The notes: generated from the sequence alone by a model not told the origin. A DNA stretch of 64,000 bases from a bacterium SCSIO 12741 (GCA_024398055.1 CP073749.1:1364594-1428593), one strand, 5' to 3'; counted from the first letter of the stretch, positions 1 to 9,853 are shown. Numbers and translations: made by a program.

Positions 1-1222
1 TGAATAATGGTCTGTTTTTCTACGTCATCCATTCGGGTAGAAACAGATACACTTTCGGCTACGGGGGCTGACAAGCTAAAATCTTCTCCCGTTAAAACTT
101 CTCCTTCTCCCAAAATCACTGCCCGCTCAATTTTATGAGCCAATTCTCGGAGGTTTCCTGGCCAGTGGTAAGCCTTCAAAGCAGAAAAAACGGAAGTATC
201 AAACCGAAGAGATTTGCCGTATTCCTGGTTGTAGTGCTCCAGGTATTGATCTGCAAACAACTCCAAGTCTTCGGGCGCTCCCGAAGGGGTGGGATCTCAA
301 TTTCAATCGTGTTAATCCGGTAGAGTAAATCCTGTCGAAACCTTCCTGATTGCACCCATTCTTCCAGGGAAACATTGGTCGCTGCAATTAATCTAAAATC
401 GACCGACTTCCAGGTGTTTGAACCTAAGCGACAAATCTGTCTGTCCTGTAAAATGGTTAGCAACTTGGCTTGTACCGGAAGAGTCATGTTTCCCAATTCA
501 TCAAGGAATAGGGTTCCAGAGTCAGCCTCCTCAATTTTTCCTTTTTTGTCCTGTCGGGCATCGGTAAAGGCACCCTTTACATAACCCAAAAGCTCCGACT
601 CCATTAAGGACTCAGGTATCGCTCCCAGATCCAGGCTAATGAGCGATTGATCCTTTCTATCCGACAGGCGATGTAAGTGACGGGCCAGTTGAGATTTTCC
701 GGTTCCGTTTTCACCAGTAATCAATACGTTGGCTCGGGTAGCTGCTACCTTATCCACTAACTTTTGCAACTTTTGAGCCTCTGGGGAACACCCAAGTGTA
801 AACCCAGAATTGGACTTAAGAGGTTCGGGTTTCTTCTGCTTTTTACTCAAGCACTGCTCTGTTTTTTGCAACACCTCTTCCTCTGAAAAAGGCTTAACCA
901 CAAAATCACAGGCACCTTTTTTCATGCCTTCCACAGCGGTGTTAACGTCCGCATAAGCGGTCATCAAAACAACGGAAGTTTCGGGTGACCAATTCTTGAT
1001 TTTTTCCAGGTAGGCCATACCTTCTTTACCCGTGGTGTATCCACGCTGGTAGTTCATATCCAACAACACCAAGTCCACCTTCTCCTGCTTCAATCGTTTT
1101 TTAACTTCAGCTGGATGCCTTGCTGTGTGCACTGACTCAAAATGCTTTCCAAGCAGAAGTTTTAACGAAAACAGAATGTCCGGTTCGTCGTCTATTATTA
1201 ATAAGGTATAACCCTCTGGCAT
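1..1222 (-). CDS. Sigma-54-dependent response regulator (NtrC family), partial and frameshifted
   Basis: Cytoplasmic two-component regulator that activates sigma-54 promoters after phosphorylation. From the ATG at 1222: receiver domain with acidic pair D11-D12, phospho-acceptor D55 (LLLDMN) and K110 (VKPF), then an AAA+ domain with Walker A GENGTGKS and a GAFTDA loop (family norm GAFTGA). After the LRERP motif the frame breaks near 273-275; one extra base restores PEDLELFADQY and a readable frame to position 1. The C-terminal Fis-type helix-turn-helix lies beyond the left edge. Divergent from the export operon at 1551, which has a sigma-54 promoter and is its likely target. An in-frame ATG at 1237 is an alternative start. 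Family assignment is very secure; the frameshift may be a sequence error. Confidence 0.88.
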
Positions 1223-1431
1223 AGAACAAAGGAACATAGGGCATGGCGGAATTGGAATCAAATCTTGATAAGCGGCAGGATTGACCCAATTAGACCAAAA
1301 GACCAGGATAGTCCCCTCTGTACCAAAGTGTTTCATTCTGGAACAACTTCTGTGTCATTTCGATACAGGCAAACAACTCACATGCAAGCACCAATTCGCA
1401 CAAGCGCTTAGCTAACAGCAAGTTACTTGTT

Positions 1432-1447
1432 TGGCTCGTCGATTGCC
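1432..1447 (+). promoter_or_regulatory. Sigma-54 (-24/-12) promoter for the export operon
   Basis: TGGCTCGTCGATTGCC matches the sigma-54 consensus TGGCACGRNNNTTGCW at nearly every position, with the invariant GG (1433-1434) and GC (1445-1446) exactly 12 bases apart. It points at the adaptor gene starting at 1551, giving a leader of roughly 90 bases. An NtrC-family activator is encoded divergently next door. The rest of the 1223-1550 gap shows no convincing gene; enhancer sites for the regulator would be expected between 1223 and 1430, but I cannot define one. Confidence 0.72.
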
Positions 1448-1550
1448 ATATTACTTCCCGAAAACGCGAATAACGTAAATCCCGGAAAGGTCGAATCGGT
1501 ACGCCCCCTGGTACCAACGGCCTTTCCTTCGGGATTTTTAGCCCAAAACA

Positions 1551-2800
1551 ATGGATAGAATCATTCCCAGAAAAAAATGGTACCGACGAGGTATTTACTG
1601 GATCGGCTTCGGATCAGGAACCTTGATCCTGCTTTTGATTCTACTCAGCAATCGCTCCAATGGTTCGTCACTCAAGGTCAATTCCACCACACTGACATTG
1701 GCAACAGTGGATCAAGGACCATTTCGCGAATTTGTTCCTGTAACTGGGGTTTTCATTCCGATACACACGGTACAAATTGATGCTTCCAACAGCGGCATCA
1801 TCGAAGAGTTGTTTGTGGAAGATGGTGCTCAGGTAAACCAGGGGGATCCGTTGATCCGGTTGAGTAATACCACGTTGCAAATGACCTACATGAGTCAAGA
1901 GGCACAATTGCTGGATCAGCTCAACAACCTGAACAATACTCGGCTGAGAATGGAAGAACAAAGCCTCAACCTCCGCGATCAGTTTCTTGACATCGAGTAT
2001 AGATTGATTGACCGGCAAAAAGATTTTCAACGCAACAAAAAACTGTTTGATGCAGGTGCTATTTCAGCCGATCAATTTGAGAATGTAGAAGACGAATTTC
2101 AATACCTGGAAAAACGTAGAGAACTCCTGTTGGACAAAATCAAAACCGATTCTCTGATTCGGGCCTACCAACAGGTTCAAATGAAACAATCTGCCAAACT
2201 GATTGAGCGAAACCTGGAAATGATTCATCAAAATCTGGAAGACCTCGTAATCCGGGCACCTTTCAACGGGCACTACAGCACGACGGGTTTAGAACTTGGG
2301 CAAGCCATTGCCCAGGGTGCCAACCTGGGTCAAATCGATGAAATGGAGGCCATGAAACTTAGAGCTCAAATTGATGAGCACTACCTCGGAAGAGTTTTTC
2401 CCGGGCAAATTGCCCACTATGAGCGGGGCGACAGCATTTATGAATTAGAAATCATCAAAATATTTTCGGAAGTTGATAATGGAACTTTTAGCGCAGATTT
2501 CCGATTTACCACCGAAGTGCCTCTGACTCCGCGTCGGGGCAAACCCTTCGGTTTAAACTTTCGCTGAGTAGCGAAGAAACCGCGATCCGATTGCAAAGAG
2601 GTTCATTTTTTAATACCTCAGGGGGACAATGGGTCTATGTCATTAATCCGGAATCTGGTCGGGCCGAAAAAAGGGCCATACGCACCGGAAGACAAAACCC
2701 GGAATATTTTGAAATCCTGGAAGGCTTGGCTCAGGGGGAGCAGGTGATTGTATCATCCTACAGCGCCTTTCAAAACAAAGACGAGTTGATCTTGAATTAA
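1551..2800 (+). CDS. HlyD/MacA-type periplasmic adaptor subunit, frameshifted
   Basis: Membrane-fusion subunit linking an inner-membrane ABC pump to an outer-membrane exit duct. An N-terminal membrane anchor (about residues 14-34) is followed by a lipoyl/barrel-sandwich half, a long coiled-coil hairpin (about 110-230), and the second lipoyl half (VIRAPFNGHYS). The frame ends early at 2567, but the family C-terminus (GQTLRFKLSLSSEET, then a beta-barrel/membrane-proximal domain ending FQNKDELILN) continues in another frame to 2800. Adding one G to the run at 2536-2539 joins them, giving about 416 residues, normal for MacA. First gene of an operon with the T9SS protein, ATPase and permease downstream. 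Confidence 0.88.
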
Positions 2801-2812
2801 ATCCCCCTGAAT

Positions 2813-3718
2813 ATGCGAAATATCCTCACCCTCGCCCTTTTGATGGTAGCCACAGGCACCTGGGCACAGACCATGAATCTAAATTTTGAAACCTGGAATT
2901 CTTCCGGGCAACCTTCCCCCTTCAACTGGGAAGAACCCGCCGAATGGACCTCCACGAATGCTCAAACGGAATGGACTTCGGCTGGCATTCGAAAATCGCC
3001 CAAGGCCTATCAAGGTAGCTATTCCATGCAGCTACTAAGCGTAAATATCAACTCGGGTTGGTACTCCATGGCTTGCCTGGGCAAACCCAAAGCAGGATCG
3101 GATCCTAACAAACCCGAATTGGATTTGATTACCGGCGGAAAACCGATTTCCTACAAACCTGAAAAACTTACGGGCCACTACTTACTCAATGCCCACGTAG
3201 CTGCACGAGGCAAAGCCGTGGTCATTCTAAAGAAATTTAACCCCACCACTGGAAGTCGGGACACCATTGGATATGGTCAAACCTTTTTGCCGCCAACGGA
3301 ACACTTTAGCTCTTTTGAGGTGGATATCGACTATCGATCTACCGAGCAGCCCGACTCAGTGATTATCGCCTTCTACAGCGATGACCCAGGAAATCCACAT
3401 GCTCCACCCGCCTGGATTCATGATGGACTCCTGATTGACAACCTCAACCTGGAGCAGCCCAACAGCATTTCTGCACAAGTACCCGCCCAGGAAGAGCTCA
3501 AAGTTTACCCCAATCCGTCTACCGGAAACTTTAAAATTAAATTCCCAGGGCTCATTGAAGAACATCCATACCGATTGATGAACTACTTAAATTCGGTTCA
3601 ATTTGTAGGCAAACTACAAGGCGATCAACTGGAGCTCGATTTAGAGCCAGGTCGATACTTATTGGAAATCGAAGTGGAAGGAAATCTGCACTACACCCCT
3701 ATATTCATTATACCCTAA
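2813..3718 (+). CDS. Secreted protein with T9SS type A sorting domain
   Basis: A 301-residue exported protein of unknown role. It has a Sec signal peptide (residues 1-19, cleaved after TWAQ), a central beta-rich region resembling carbohydrate-binding or PCMD-like modules, and a C-terminal type IX sorting domain opening with LKVYPNPSTGNFKI. The last residues (YTPIFIIP) replace the more usual basic ending. It sits 12 bases after the adaptor gene and 5 before the ATPase gene, so it is co-transcribed with the pump. Its position suggests a function tied to the exporter, but the sequence does not reveal which. Confidence 0.78.
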   Translation: MRNILTLALLMVATGTWAQTMNLNFETWNSSGQPSPFNWEEPAEWTSTNAQTEWTSAGIRKSPKAYQGSYSMQLLSVNINSGWYSMACLGKPKAGSDPNKPELDLITGGKPISYKPEKLTGHYLLNAHVAARGKAVVILKKFNPTTGSRDTIGYGQTFLPPTEHFSSFEVDIDYRSTEQPDSVIIAFYSDDPGNPHAPPAWIHDGLLIDNLNLEQPNSISAQVPAQEELKVYPNPSTGNFKIKFPGLIEEHPYRLMNYLNSVQFVGKLQGDQLELDLEPGRYLLEIEVEGNLHYTPIFIIP

Positions 3719-3723
3719 AACCT

Positions 3724-4407
3724 ATGATTGAAACTCACAACCTCAGCAAAGTATTCCGTACCGAAGACGTCGAAACAACGGCCTTAAACCAGGTTGACCT
3801 ACACGTTAAGGAAGGTGATTTTGTAGCCATTATGGGGCCTTCCGGTTGCGGAAAGTCCACCTTACTCAATTTGCTCGGTATGATCGATCAGCCCTCATCT
3901 GGTCAATACCTTTTTAATGGAGAAGATATTTCCGGTTACAATGAAAAACAACGAGCCAAGGTTCGAAAAAACAATGTGGGGTTTATTTTCCAGAGTTTCA
4001 ATTTGATTGATGAGCTTTCGGTTTACGAAAATGTCGAGCTGCCGTTGATTTATGCAGGAATGAAATCCTCCGAAAGGAAAACCCGGGTAAATGAAGTGCT
4101 CGAAAAAGTAAATATGGCCCACCGCGCCAAACATTTTCCACTGCAGCTTTCAGGTGGTCAGCAACAAAGGGTTGCCGTAGCTCGTGCTTTGGTCAATCGA
4201 CCGGGTTTTATTCTGGCGGATGAACCCACGGGTAACCTGGATTCGAAAAACGGGCAGGAAGTCATGAGCCTTTTGACTGAACTCAATGAGGATGGCACCA
4301 CCATAGTGATGGTAACCCACTCATCTCGTGACGCCGAGTTTGCCGATAGAATAGTACGCATGCTCGATGGTCAGGTTTTAATGGAAAGTAAACTGCAAAA
4401 CGCCTAA
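3724..4407 (+). CDS. ABC transporter ATP-binding protein (MacB/LolD type)
   Basis: Nucleotide-binding subunit that powers the FtsX-type permease encoded next. All ATPase motifs are present: Walker [10 protein letters not shown] (residues 38-46), Q-loop in [22 protein letters not shown], signature [15 protein letters not shown], Walker [12 protein letters not shown] and the switch histidine in VMVTHS. At 227 residues it is full length for the LolD/MacB ATPase class. It starts 5 bases after the T9SS gene and ends 17 before the permease gene. The substrate cannot be read from the sequence; MacB-class pumps extrude peptides, lipids or antibiotics. Confidence 0.93.
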   Translation: MIETHNLSKVFRTEDVETTALNQVDLHVKEGDFVAIMGPSGCGKSTLLNLLGMIDQPSSGQYLFNGEDISGYNEKQRAKVRKNNVGFIFQSFNLIDELSVYENVELPLIYAGMKSSERKTRVNEVLEKVNMAHRAKHFPLQLSGGQQQRVAVARALVNRPGFILADEPTGNLDSKNGQEVMSLLTELNEDGTTIVMVTHSSRDAEFADRIVRMLDGQVLMESKLQNA

Positions 4408-4424
4408 TCCAAGGGAGCTCTAAA

Positions 4425-6824
4425 ATGATCAAGAATTACTTTTTGGTTGCCCTTCGCAACCTGATCAAAAACCGGACTTACGGAATTATCAATATTACAG
4501 GACTCGCCTTGGGTATAGCCTGTGCCGTGCTAATCGCTTTGTATGTTCGTCATGAAACATCCTTCGATCAGTTTCATGATCAAAAGGAGCAGCTGTTTCG
4601 GGTTTGCGCCAAATTGAATTACAACGGTGAGCTCAACTCCGGACTAAGCAGCATGGCTGTTGGCCCCACCTTGATGGAAGAATATGCCGAAATCGAAACC
4701 TTTACCCGGATTACGCCTTATGGTGCCCGAAACTTGCTCCGGGTAGAGGATCGATTCTTTAACCAGTCCCAAATTCAGCTGGTAGATAGTGGATTCCTGG
4801 CCATGTTCGGCTACAAGCTTTTGCAAGGAAATCCAGAAACGGCGCTGCGAACCCCACGAAGCATTGTGTTGAGCGAAACCTTAGCCCAAAAACTGTTTCC
4901 CAATGAAAATGCGCTCGATCAGCCTCTGCGGGTAGACTTTCAGGAATTTAAGGTCACAGGAATCATTGAAGATTGCCCGGACAATTCCGACATTCAGTAC
5001 TCGGCCTTGGTCTCCATGTCCACCATTCCCCCTCAACGCATGCAGGTTCTACTCACCGATTGGTTTCGCATTGCTACGCAGACCTATGTAAAAACCCGTA
5101 GCGTTACCAGTCAAGAGCAATGGTCTGAGATTTTGGGCCAGCTGAGTGAAAAACATGTACGTCCATTTGTGGAAGAAAACCAATTGAATGGTGGAATCGA
5201 CTACTCGGCTCAAGCAATTGCAGAAGTACACCTTGACAACACCAAAGAATACGACACCCCAAAGGCCGACACAGACACCCTCCTTACTTTGGGGCTCATC
5301 GCCATATTTCTGTTATTGGTGGCTTGTATCAATTATGTAAATCTATCCTTGGCCCAATCCACGCGTCGTTCCAAAGAAATCGGGGTTCGTAAAACTTTGG
5401 GAGCCGATCGCGGACAAATCCTCCTTCAATTCTTGTTGGAGTCCATCATCCTATCCGTTATATCCTTGTTCGTTGCCCTCATTTTGGTGGAGCTTTCCCT
5501 GCCCTTCTACAACGACTTAGCGGATAAAAACTTTAGCATTTCTCAAATCTTCCGGCCCGACATGATTCTCCTGCTCATAGGCTTGGTCTTGGTCACCGGC
5601 GTTCTATCCGGACTTTATCCTGCGGTAGTTCTATCCCGATTGCAAGCAGCGAGTGTTATGCGACCTATGAAAAATCTGGGCATTCTGCGCAAAGGACTGG
5701 TAGTGGTTCAGTTTGCCTTTTCTCTGTTCATGCTCATTGGCATGTTTACCATCAACGGCCAGCTTGGCTACCTCAAAGATCAGGAGTTGGGATTCACCCA
5801 GGAGCGATTAATGGTTCTTGAAATCCCACGAGACACGGCCCTTCAGCGACAGCTTCCTGTCATTCAGCAGGAGATGCAACAAATTCCAGGAGTTGAAAAC
5901 GCCTCGCTTACCAATAACATCCCGGGCATTGGTACGGGAGAATTGATGTTTCGCGTGGAGCGAAATCACGAGCTGACCGAGCAAACGATCAAAATGATGT
6001 TTGTAGATGAGAAATTTCTATCTACCCTAGGCGTCGAAATACTTCAAGGCCGAAATTTCAATCGCGACATGCAAACAGATCAACGGCAGGCCTTCATTAT
6101 TAATGAAAAAGCGGCCGAAGCTTTTGGCTGGGGGCAAGAGGCTCTTGACAAAAGAATTCAGTGGGGTCTTCTGCCCAACAATCAGGCAGAAAGTGACGGA
6201 AAGATTGTAGGTGTTATGGCCGATTTCCACTTTCAATCCCTCCATCAGCCCATTGAGCCTTTAGTTTTGATCTTCTCTCCTCGTCGTGCCCGGTATTTAA
6301 TGGTGGATCTGGGCTCACAGAATACCCGTGCCAACCTGGATGCCGTAAAAGCTAAATGGCAGGAGTTTGATCCCAACCATCCCCTCGAGTATTTTTTGGT
6401 TGACGAGCGATTTAACGAAGCCTATGCCGAAGATGACCGTCTGATGACCCTGTTTACTGGTTTTGCCCTGATCTCCGCTTTGATCGCCTTGCTTGGCTTG
6501 TTTGCTTTGAGCAGCTACCTCATCGAGTTAAAAACCAAGGAGATCGGAATACGAAAGATTCTGGGAGGCGATTGGCTGGCCATCACGTTTACCTTCAGCA
6601 AAGAATTTTTGGTCTTAGTCGCCCTCGGATTTTTGTTCTGCGCCCCCTTCTGTTGGTGGTACCTCAGCGACTGGCTCGAGAACTTTGCCTACCGACAAGA
6701 ACTTGACCCATTGGTATTTATAGCAAGTGGAGCAATTGGCCTGATCCTTGCATCAGTAACCTTGAGTTACCAAACGTTTCGCATAGCTACCAATAATCCT
6801 GTGGAGTCTTTGCGATACGAATAA
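4425..6824 (+). CDS. ABC transporter permease, FtsX/MacB-like with duplicated FtsX domains
   Basis: Inner-membrane permease of 799 residues. An N-terminal membrane helix (about 20-42, after LRNLIKNRTYGIINI) leads into a periplasmic MacB-like domain. Then come a three-helix FtsX block (about 285-415, with the SKEIGVRKTLGADRGQILLQF coupling segment), another helix and periplasmic domain, and a second FtsX block (about 680-790, with TKEIGIRKILGGDW). This two-times-four helix layout is typical of large Bacteroidota MacB-like permeases. Last gene of the sigma-54 operon, followed by a strong hairpin terminator. No outer-membrane TolC partner lies in view. Confidence 0.92.
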   Translation: MIKNYFLVALRNLIKNRTYGIINITGLALGIACAVLIALYVRHETSFDQFHDQKEQLFRVCAKLNYNGELNSGLSSMAVGPTLMEEYAEIETFTRITPYGARNLLRVEDRFFNQSQIQLVDSGFLAMFGYKLLQGNPETALRTPRSIVLSETLAQKLFPNENALDQPLRVDFQEFKVTGIIEDCPDNSDIQYSALVSMSTIPPQRMQVLLTDWFRIATQTYVKTRSVTSQEQWSEILGQLSEKHVRPFVEENQLNGGIDYSAQAIAEVHLDNTKEYDTPKADTDTLLTLGLIAIFLLLVACINYVNLSLAQSTRRSKEIGVRKTLGADRGQILLQFLLESIILSVISLFVALILVELSLPFYNDLADKNFSISQIFRPDMILLLIGLVLVTGVLSGLYPAVVLSRLQAASVMRPMKNLGILRKGLVVVQFAFSLFMLIGMFTINGQLGYLKDQELGFTQERLMVLEIPRDTALQRQLPVIQQEMQQIPGVENASLTNNIPGIGTGELMFRVERNHELTEQTIKMMFVDEKFLSTLGVEILQGRNFNRDMQTDQRQAFIINEKAAEAFGWGQEALDKRIQWGLLPNNQAESDGKIVGVMADFHFQSLHQPIEPLVLIFSPRRARYLMVDLGSQNTRANLDAVKAKWQEFDPNHPLEYFLVDERFNEAYAEDDRLMTLFTGFALISALIALLGLFALSSYLIELKTKEIGIRKILGGDWLAITFTFSKEFLVLVALGFLFCAPFCWWYLSDWLENFAYRQELDPLVFIASGAIGLILASVTLSYQTFRIATNNPVESLRYE

Positions 6825-6849
6825 TTGAAGTCTGTGTATAGTTAGAAAG

Positions 6850-6883
6850 CCGGGTACTGGAATCCCTCCAGCCCGGTTTTTTT
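6850..6883 (+). terminator. Rho-independent terminator after the export operon
   Basis: The stem CCGGG-TA-CTGGA pairs with TCCAG-CCCGG around a five-base loop and is followed by seven T residues. It lies about 25 bases after the permease stop codon. Confidence 0.85.
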
Positions 6884-6938
6884 ATTCTAATGAATGGTAT
6901 ATCCCATCCTCGTGACTCGTCCTCGTCCTCGCTTCTGA

Positions 6939-7721
6939 CTAATGTCCTTCAAAAGCAGGCTTCCGCTTCTCCATAAAAGCCCCGGTACCCTCTTTAAAGT
7001 CGGCCGTACCAAATGCTCTTCCGAATGCGTTGATTTCTACTTCATACCCATTGGTTCCATCTTCGTGTACAGCGTTAACACACTCAATGGCCAGACTAAT
7101 AGCGATGGGAGAGTTGCGAGAAATTTTCTTGGCGATATCTCGACACTTGTCCATTAGCTCTTCAGCAGGAACGGTATGGTTAACCAAGCCAATTTCATGA
7201 GCACGGTTGGCATCGATCATTCCAGCCGTAAAAATGATTTCATTGGCAATTCCTTTTCCCACCAACTGTGGCAATCTCTGGGTTCCTCCATATCCAGGAA
7301 TCACACCCAAAGAAACTTCGGGCAATCCCATACGAGCATTATCAGAGGCCACTCGAATGTGAGTCGACATGGCCAATTCCAATCCACCACCTAAGGCAAA
7401 TCCATTAACGGCAGCAATTACCGGAGTTCGGAGATTCTCTACCAAATCAAACAACGTATTTTGCCCGTTGCGGCTTAGCTCAGCACCTTCTTCCATCGAA
7501 AAATGAGCAAACTCCTTAATATCTGCACCAGCAACAAAGGCCTTATCACCAGATCCGGTAATCACAATGCATCGTACCGAATGATCCGTTTCTGCCTCGG
7601 TAAAAGCACGGTTCAATTCCGCAATAGTATCCCGGTTAAGGGCATTCAATTGTTTGGGTCTGTTTATGGTGATAATACGAAGTGTTCCTTCGTTTTCAAT
7701 GATCAGATTTTCGTAGCTCAT
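6939..7721 (-). CDS. Enoyl-CoA hydratase/isomerase (crotonase family)
   Basis: Cytoplasmic crotonase-fold enzyme of 260 residues, normal length for short-chain enoyl-CoA hydratase. The oxyanion-hole segments are visible (AFVAGADIKEF and NGFALGGGLELAMS), and the two catalytic glutamate regions are present (GGGLELA and GLPEVSLGVIPGYGGTQRL), which supports hydratase activity, typically conversion of trans-2-enoyl-CoA to 3-hydroxyacyl-CoA. It follows the histidine kinase gene by 11 bases on the same strand and is probably co-transcribed with it. It is not part of the nearby pigment locus by strand or spacing. Confidence 0.93.
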   Translation of the reverse strand: MSYENLIIENEGTLRIITINRPKQLNALNRDTIAELNRAFTEAETDHSVRCIVITGSGDKAFVAGADIKEFAHFSMEEGAELSRNGQNTLFDLVENLRTPVIAAVNGFALGGGLELAMSTHIRVASDNARMGLPEVSLGVIPGYGGTQRLPQLVGKGIANEIIFTAGMIDANRAHEIGLVNHTVPAEELMDKCRDIAKKISRNSPIAISLAIECVNAVHEDGTNGYEVEINAFGRAFGTADFKEGTGAFMEKRKPAFEGH

Positions 7722-7732
7722 ATTGCTTGAAT

Positions 7733-9193
7733 TTAATGCAGGGGCAAACTTATAAAAAAGGTAGTTCCAGAGGTCACTGAGGATTCCACACGAATGTCTC
7801 CCTCCGCGTTTTCCACCATGCTTCTTACCATGGATAAACCGAGACCGGCACCCCCTGATTTGGTTGTGAAATTGGGTTGAAAAATTCGAGGCTGTAAGTC
7901 TTCCGGAATTCCGCCGCCATTATCCTTCACCGTCAACAGCAATCGATCTTCGTTTTCCAAGGTAAAAGCCAGCTCTATTTTTCCCTTTTCCTCATCTTCA
8001 AATGCCTGAATGGAATTGGTAACCAGGTTGGTCAATACTCTTTTGAAATGGTTGCGGTCCATATTAATCCGACTCTCAGGAACAAGGGTATTGTTCAGGG
8101 TCAATTCGGCGCCACCTTCCTTTCGGAAAAGGTTTAGAATTTGAGTGGCTTCTTTTACGGGATCAAATACCTCGGCTTGAGCTCTGGGCAACTGAGCAAA
8201 ATCGCTAAACTCAGAAGCGATGTGGGCAAGGGTATCAATCTGCTCGGTCATCATCTGAGTAAATCGAGACAGTCGATCACCATAATCCTCACGCCCATCT
8301 TTCCAGCTTTTTTCCAATTGCTGTACACTCAATTTCATCGGAGTCAAAGGATTTTTGATCTCGTGAGCTACTTGACGAGCCATTTCTCGCCAGGCGCCTT
8401 CCCGTTCTTTTTGGGCGAGCTTTTCTGCGCTTTCCTCCAACTCTCTTACCTTCTTGTTGTATTCGTTTACCAATGCTGCAATTTCATCATTACCTGCATA
8501 TTCCAATTCTTCATTCTTTCCACTCAAGCTAATCGAGCGAATCCGCTGCTGGATTGCCTGAAGACTTTTAGTAATGGAATTACTGAGCACATAAGCGATG
8601 ATCAAGCCCAAAACAAGAAGCAAGGCGTACACTTGAGCCAATGCCCAAAGGAAATCCTGGGTTTCTTCTCGGGTGTGTTGCTGATCGGAGTAATAAGGAA
8701 TATTGATGATGGCCAGTGGTTTTTCCGAATTGCTCCGTAGGTAGCGAAGGGCGGTTAGGTAAATTTCTCCGTGAACGGTTTTACTCGAAATAAAATCACC
8801 GCCGGATAGGGCTAATTCACTTAGAATCTCTTTTTCTAAAGAAGGGTGAGGATGGGAAAGCGTATGCCCACTTCGATCAGAGGAAGCAATCCAATTTCCA
8901 TCCAAATCGTAGAGGCTGATTTCCAAGGAGTGAACATCTGAAATCTCCAGAAGCTTGCGTTGAAAATCATCGGTATAGAAAATTTGGTTGTCGCCCTCTT
9001 TTTCAATCAGGTAATAACTCAAGGACGCCATTACCGCCCGCTCCTTCCTCATCAATCGTTGGTTATGGTACTTTTCGTTTTCCTCTTTGGTATACCAAAT
9101 CGTAATCGCACCAATGATTAAAAAGGAAGACAGAATTAAAAGGATCATGGATGTATAAATCCTTCTTTTTAAACTCCATCCTTTAAATGCCAT
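7733..9193 (-). CDS. Membrane sensor histidine kinase (NtrY-like)
   Basis: Inner-membrane kinase of 486 residues. Layout: transmembrane helix about 12-34, periplasmic sensor about 35-182, second helix about 183-205, HAMP linker with coiled coil to about 265, dimerisation domain with H-box VAHEIKNPLTPMK (phospho-histidine about 277), and ATPase domain with N-box NLVTNSIQAF, G1 DNGGGIP and G2 GGAGLGLSMV. The NPLTPMKLSVQQLEKSW stretch is typical of NtrY-type kinases, which partner NtrC-family regulators. The ATG at 9193 is preferred over the GTG two codons upstream. Partner unknown; the regulator at the left edge is a candidate but is not adjacent. Confidence 0.93.
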   Translation of the reverse strand: MAFKGWSLKRRIYTSMILLILSSFLIIGAITIWYTKEENEKYHNQRLMRKERAVMASLSYYLIEKEGDNQIFYTDDFQRKLLEISDVHSLEISLYDLDGNWIASSDRSGHTLSHPHPSLEKEILSELALSGGDFISSKTVHGEIYLTALRYLRSNSEKPLAIINIPYYSDQQHTREETQDFLWALAQVYALLLVLGLIIAYVLSNSITKSLQAIQQRIRSISLSGKNEELEYAGNDEIAALVNEYNKKVRELEESAEKLAQKEREGAWREMARQVAHEIKNPLTPMKLSVQQLEKSWKDGREDYGDRLSRFTQMMTEQIDTLAHIASEFSDFAQLPRAQAEVFDPVKEATQILNLFRKEGGAELTLNNTLVPESRINMDRNHFKRVLTNLVTNSIQAFEDEEKGKIELAFTLENEDRLLLTVKDNGGGIPEDLQPRIFQPNFTTKSGGAGLGLSMVRSMVENAEGDIRVESSVTSGTTFFISLPLH

Positions 9194-9320
9194 AGTCACA
9201 AAAGTAATTCTCCTAAACCATATTCTCGAATCAATCTAATCACCATTCGTTTCAGATCATAAACCGTCAAATCAGCACCTCAAAAAAACCAAATCGCGCC
9301 AATATGGCATCGAAAATCCA

Positions 9321-9343
9321 GTCATTGCGCCATAATGACGCAA
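9321..9343. repeat. Overlapping palindromes upstream of the small heat-shock gene
   Basis: Two overlapping inverted repeats share the same bases: GTCATT (9321-9326) with AATGAC (9334-9339), and TTGCG (9325-9329) with CGCAA (9339-9343). A third small palindrome, GCC-AATAT-GGC, lies just upstream (about 9298-9308). They sit about 90-130 bases before the hsp20 start and could be an operator or alternative RNA hairpins. This is not the CIRCE heat-shock operator. Confidence 0.4.
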
Positions 9344-9430
9344 AAATTACACCGAAAAGCTAATGGTCTCTGAATTGAATAGGGGGAAGTGTAGTTAAAC
9401 ATTGAAAACAACATTTAAAAAACACATATC

Positions 9431-9853
9431 ATGCATTTAATCAGAAACAGACACTTAGGATTCCCTCAATTGATGAACGATTTTATTAACCGTGAAATGA
9501 GGGACGCTGCGGAAGGCAGACGCTCTATCCCAGCCGTAAACATCCATGAAAACGAAAAAGGTTTTGAACTTGAAGTAGCCGCACCAGGATTTGGGAAGGA
9601 CGAAATTAAAATCGAAGTTCACGACGGAATCCTCCACCTAACCGGTGACAAGAAAACCAAAAAAGAAGAAAAGAAAAACGGGAAATGGACCCGCAAAGAA
9701 TTTAGCTACCATTCTTTCGACCGGTCTTTTAGCCTTCCCAAAACAGTGAACGCTGAAAAAATTGATGCCTCTTACGACAACGGAATTTTAACCGTGAAAC
9801 TTCCTTTGAAACAGAAGGAAATTAAGAGTCCTAAAAAAATTGACATTCGCTAG
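9431..9853 (+). CDS. Small heat-shock protein, Hsp20/alpha-crystallin family
   Basis: ATP-independent cytoplasmic chaperone that holds unfolding proteins. At 140 residues it has the usual layout: short N-terminal arm, alpha-crystallin domain from about residue 35 (PAVNIHENEKGFELEVAAPGF) to about 130, and the conserved GILTVKLPL motif near the end. The final KKIDIR can act as the short C-terminal I-x-I oligomerisation tail. Monocistronic: a 237-base gap with palindromes lies upstream and a terminator downstream. Confidence 0.95.
   Translation: MHLIRNRHLGFPQLMNDFINREMRDAAEGRRSIPAVNIHENEKGFELEVAAPGFGKDEIKIEVHDGILHLTGDKKTKKEEKKNGKWTRKEFSYHSFDRSFSLPKTVNAEKIDASYDNGILTVKLPLKQKEIKSPKKIDIR

Noticed and set aside
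1290-1517. Minus-strand open frame of 75 codons upstream of the regulator
   Set aside because: Covers the sigma-54 promoter region and has no family resemblance; the regulator starts at 1222.
8141-8740. Plus-strand open frame of 199 codons
   Set aside because: Entirely antisense to the histidine kinase gene, with a composition typical of a frame shadow.
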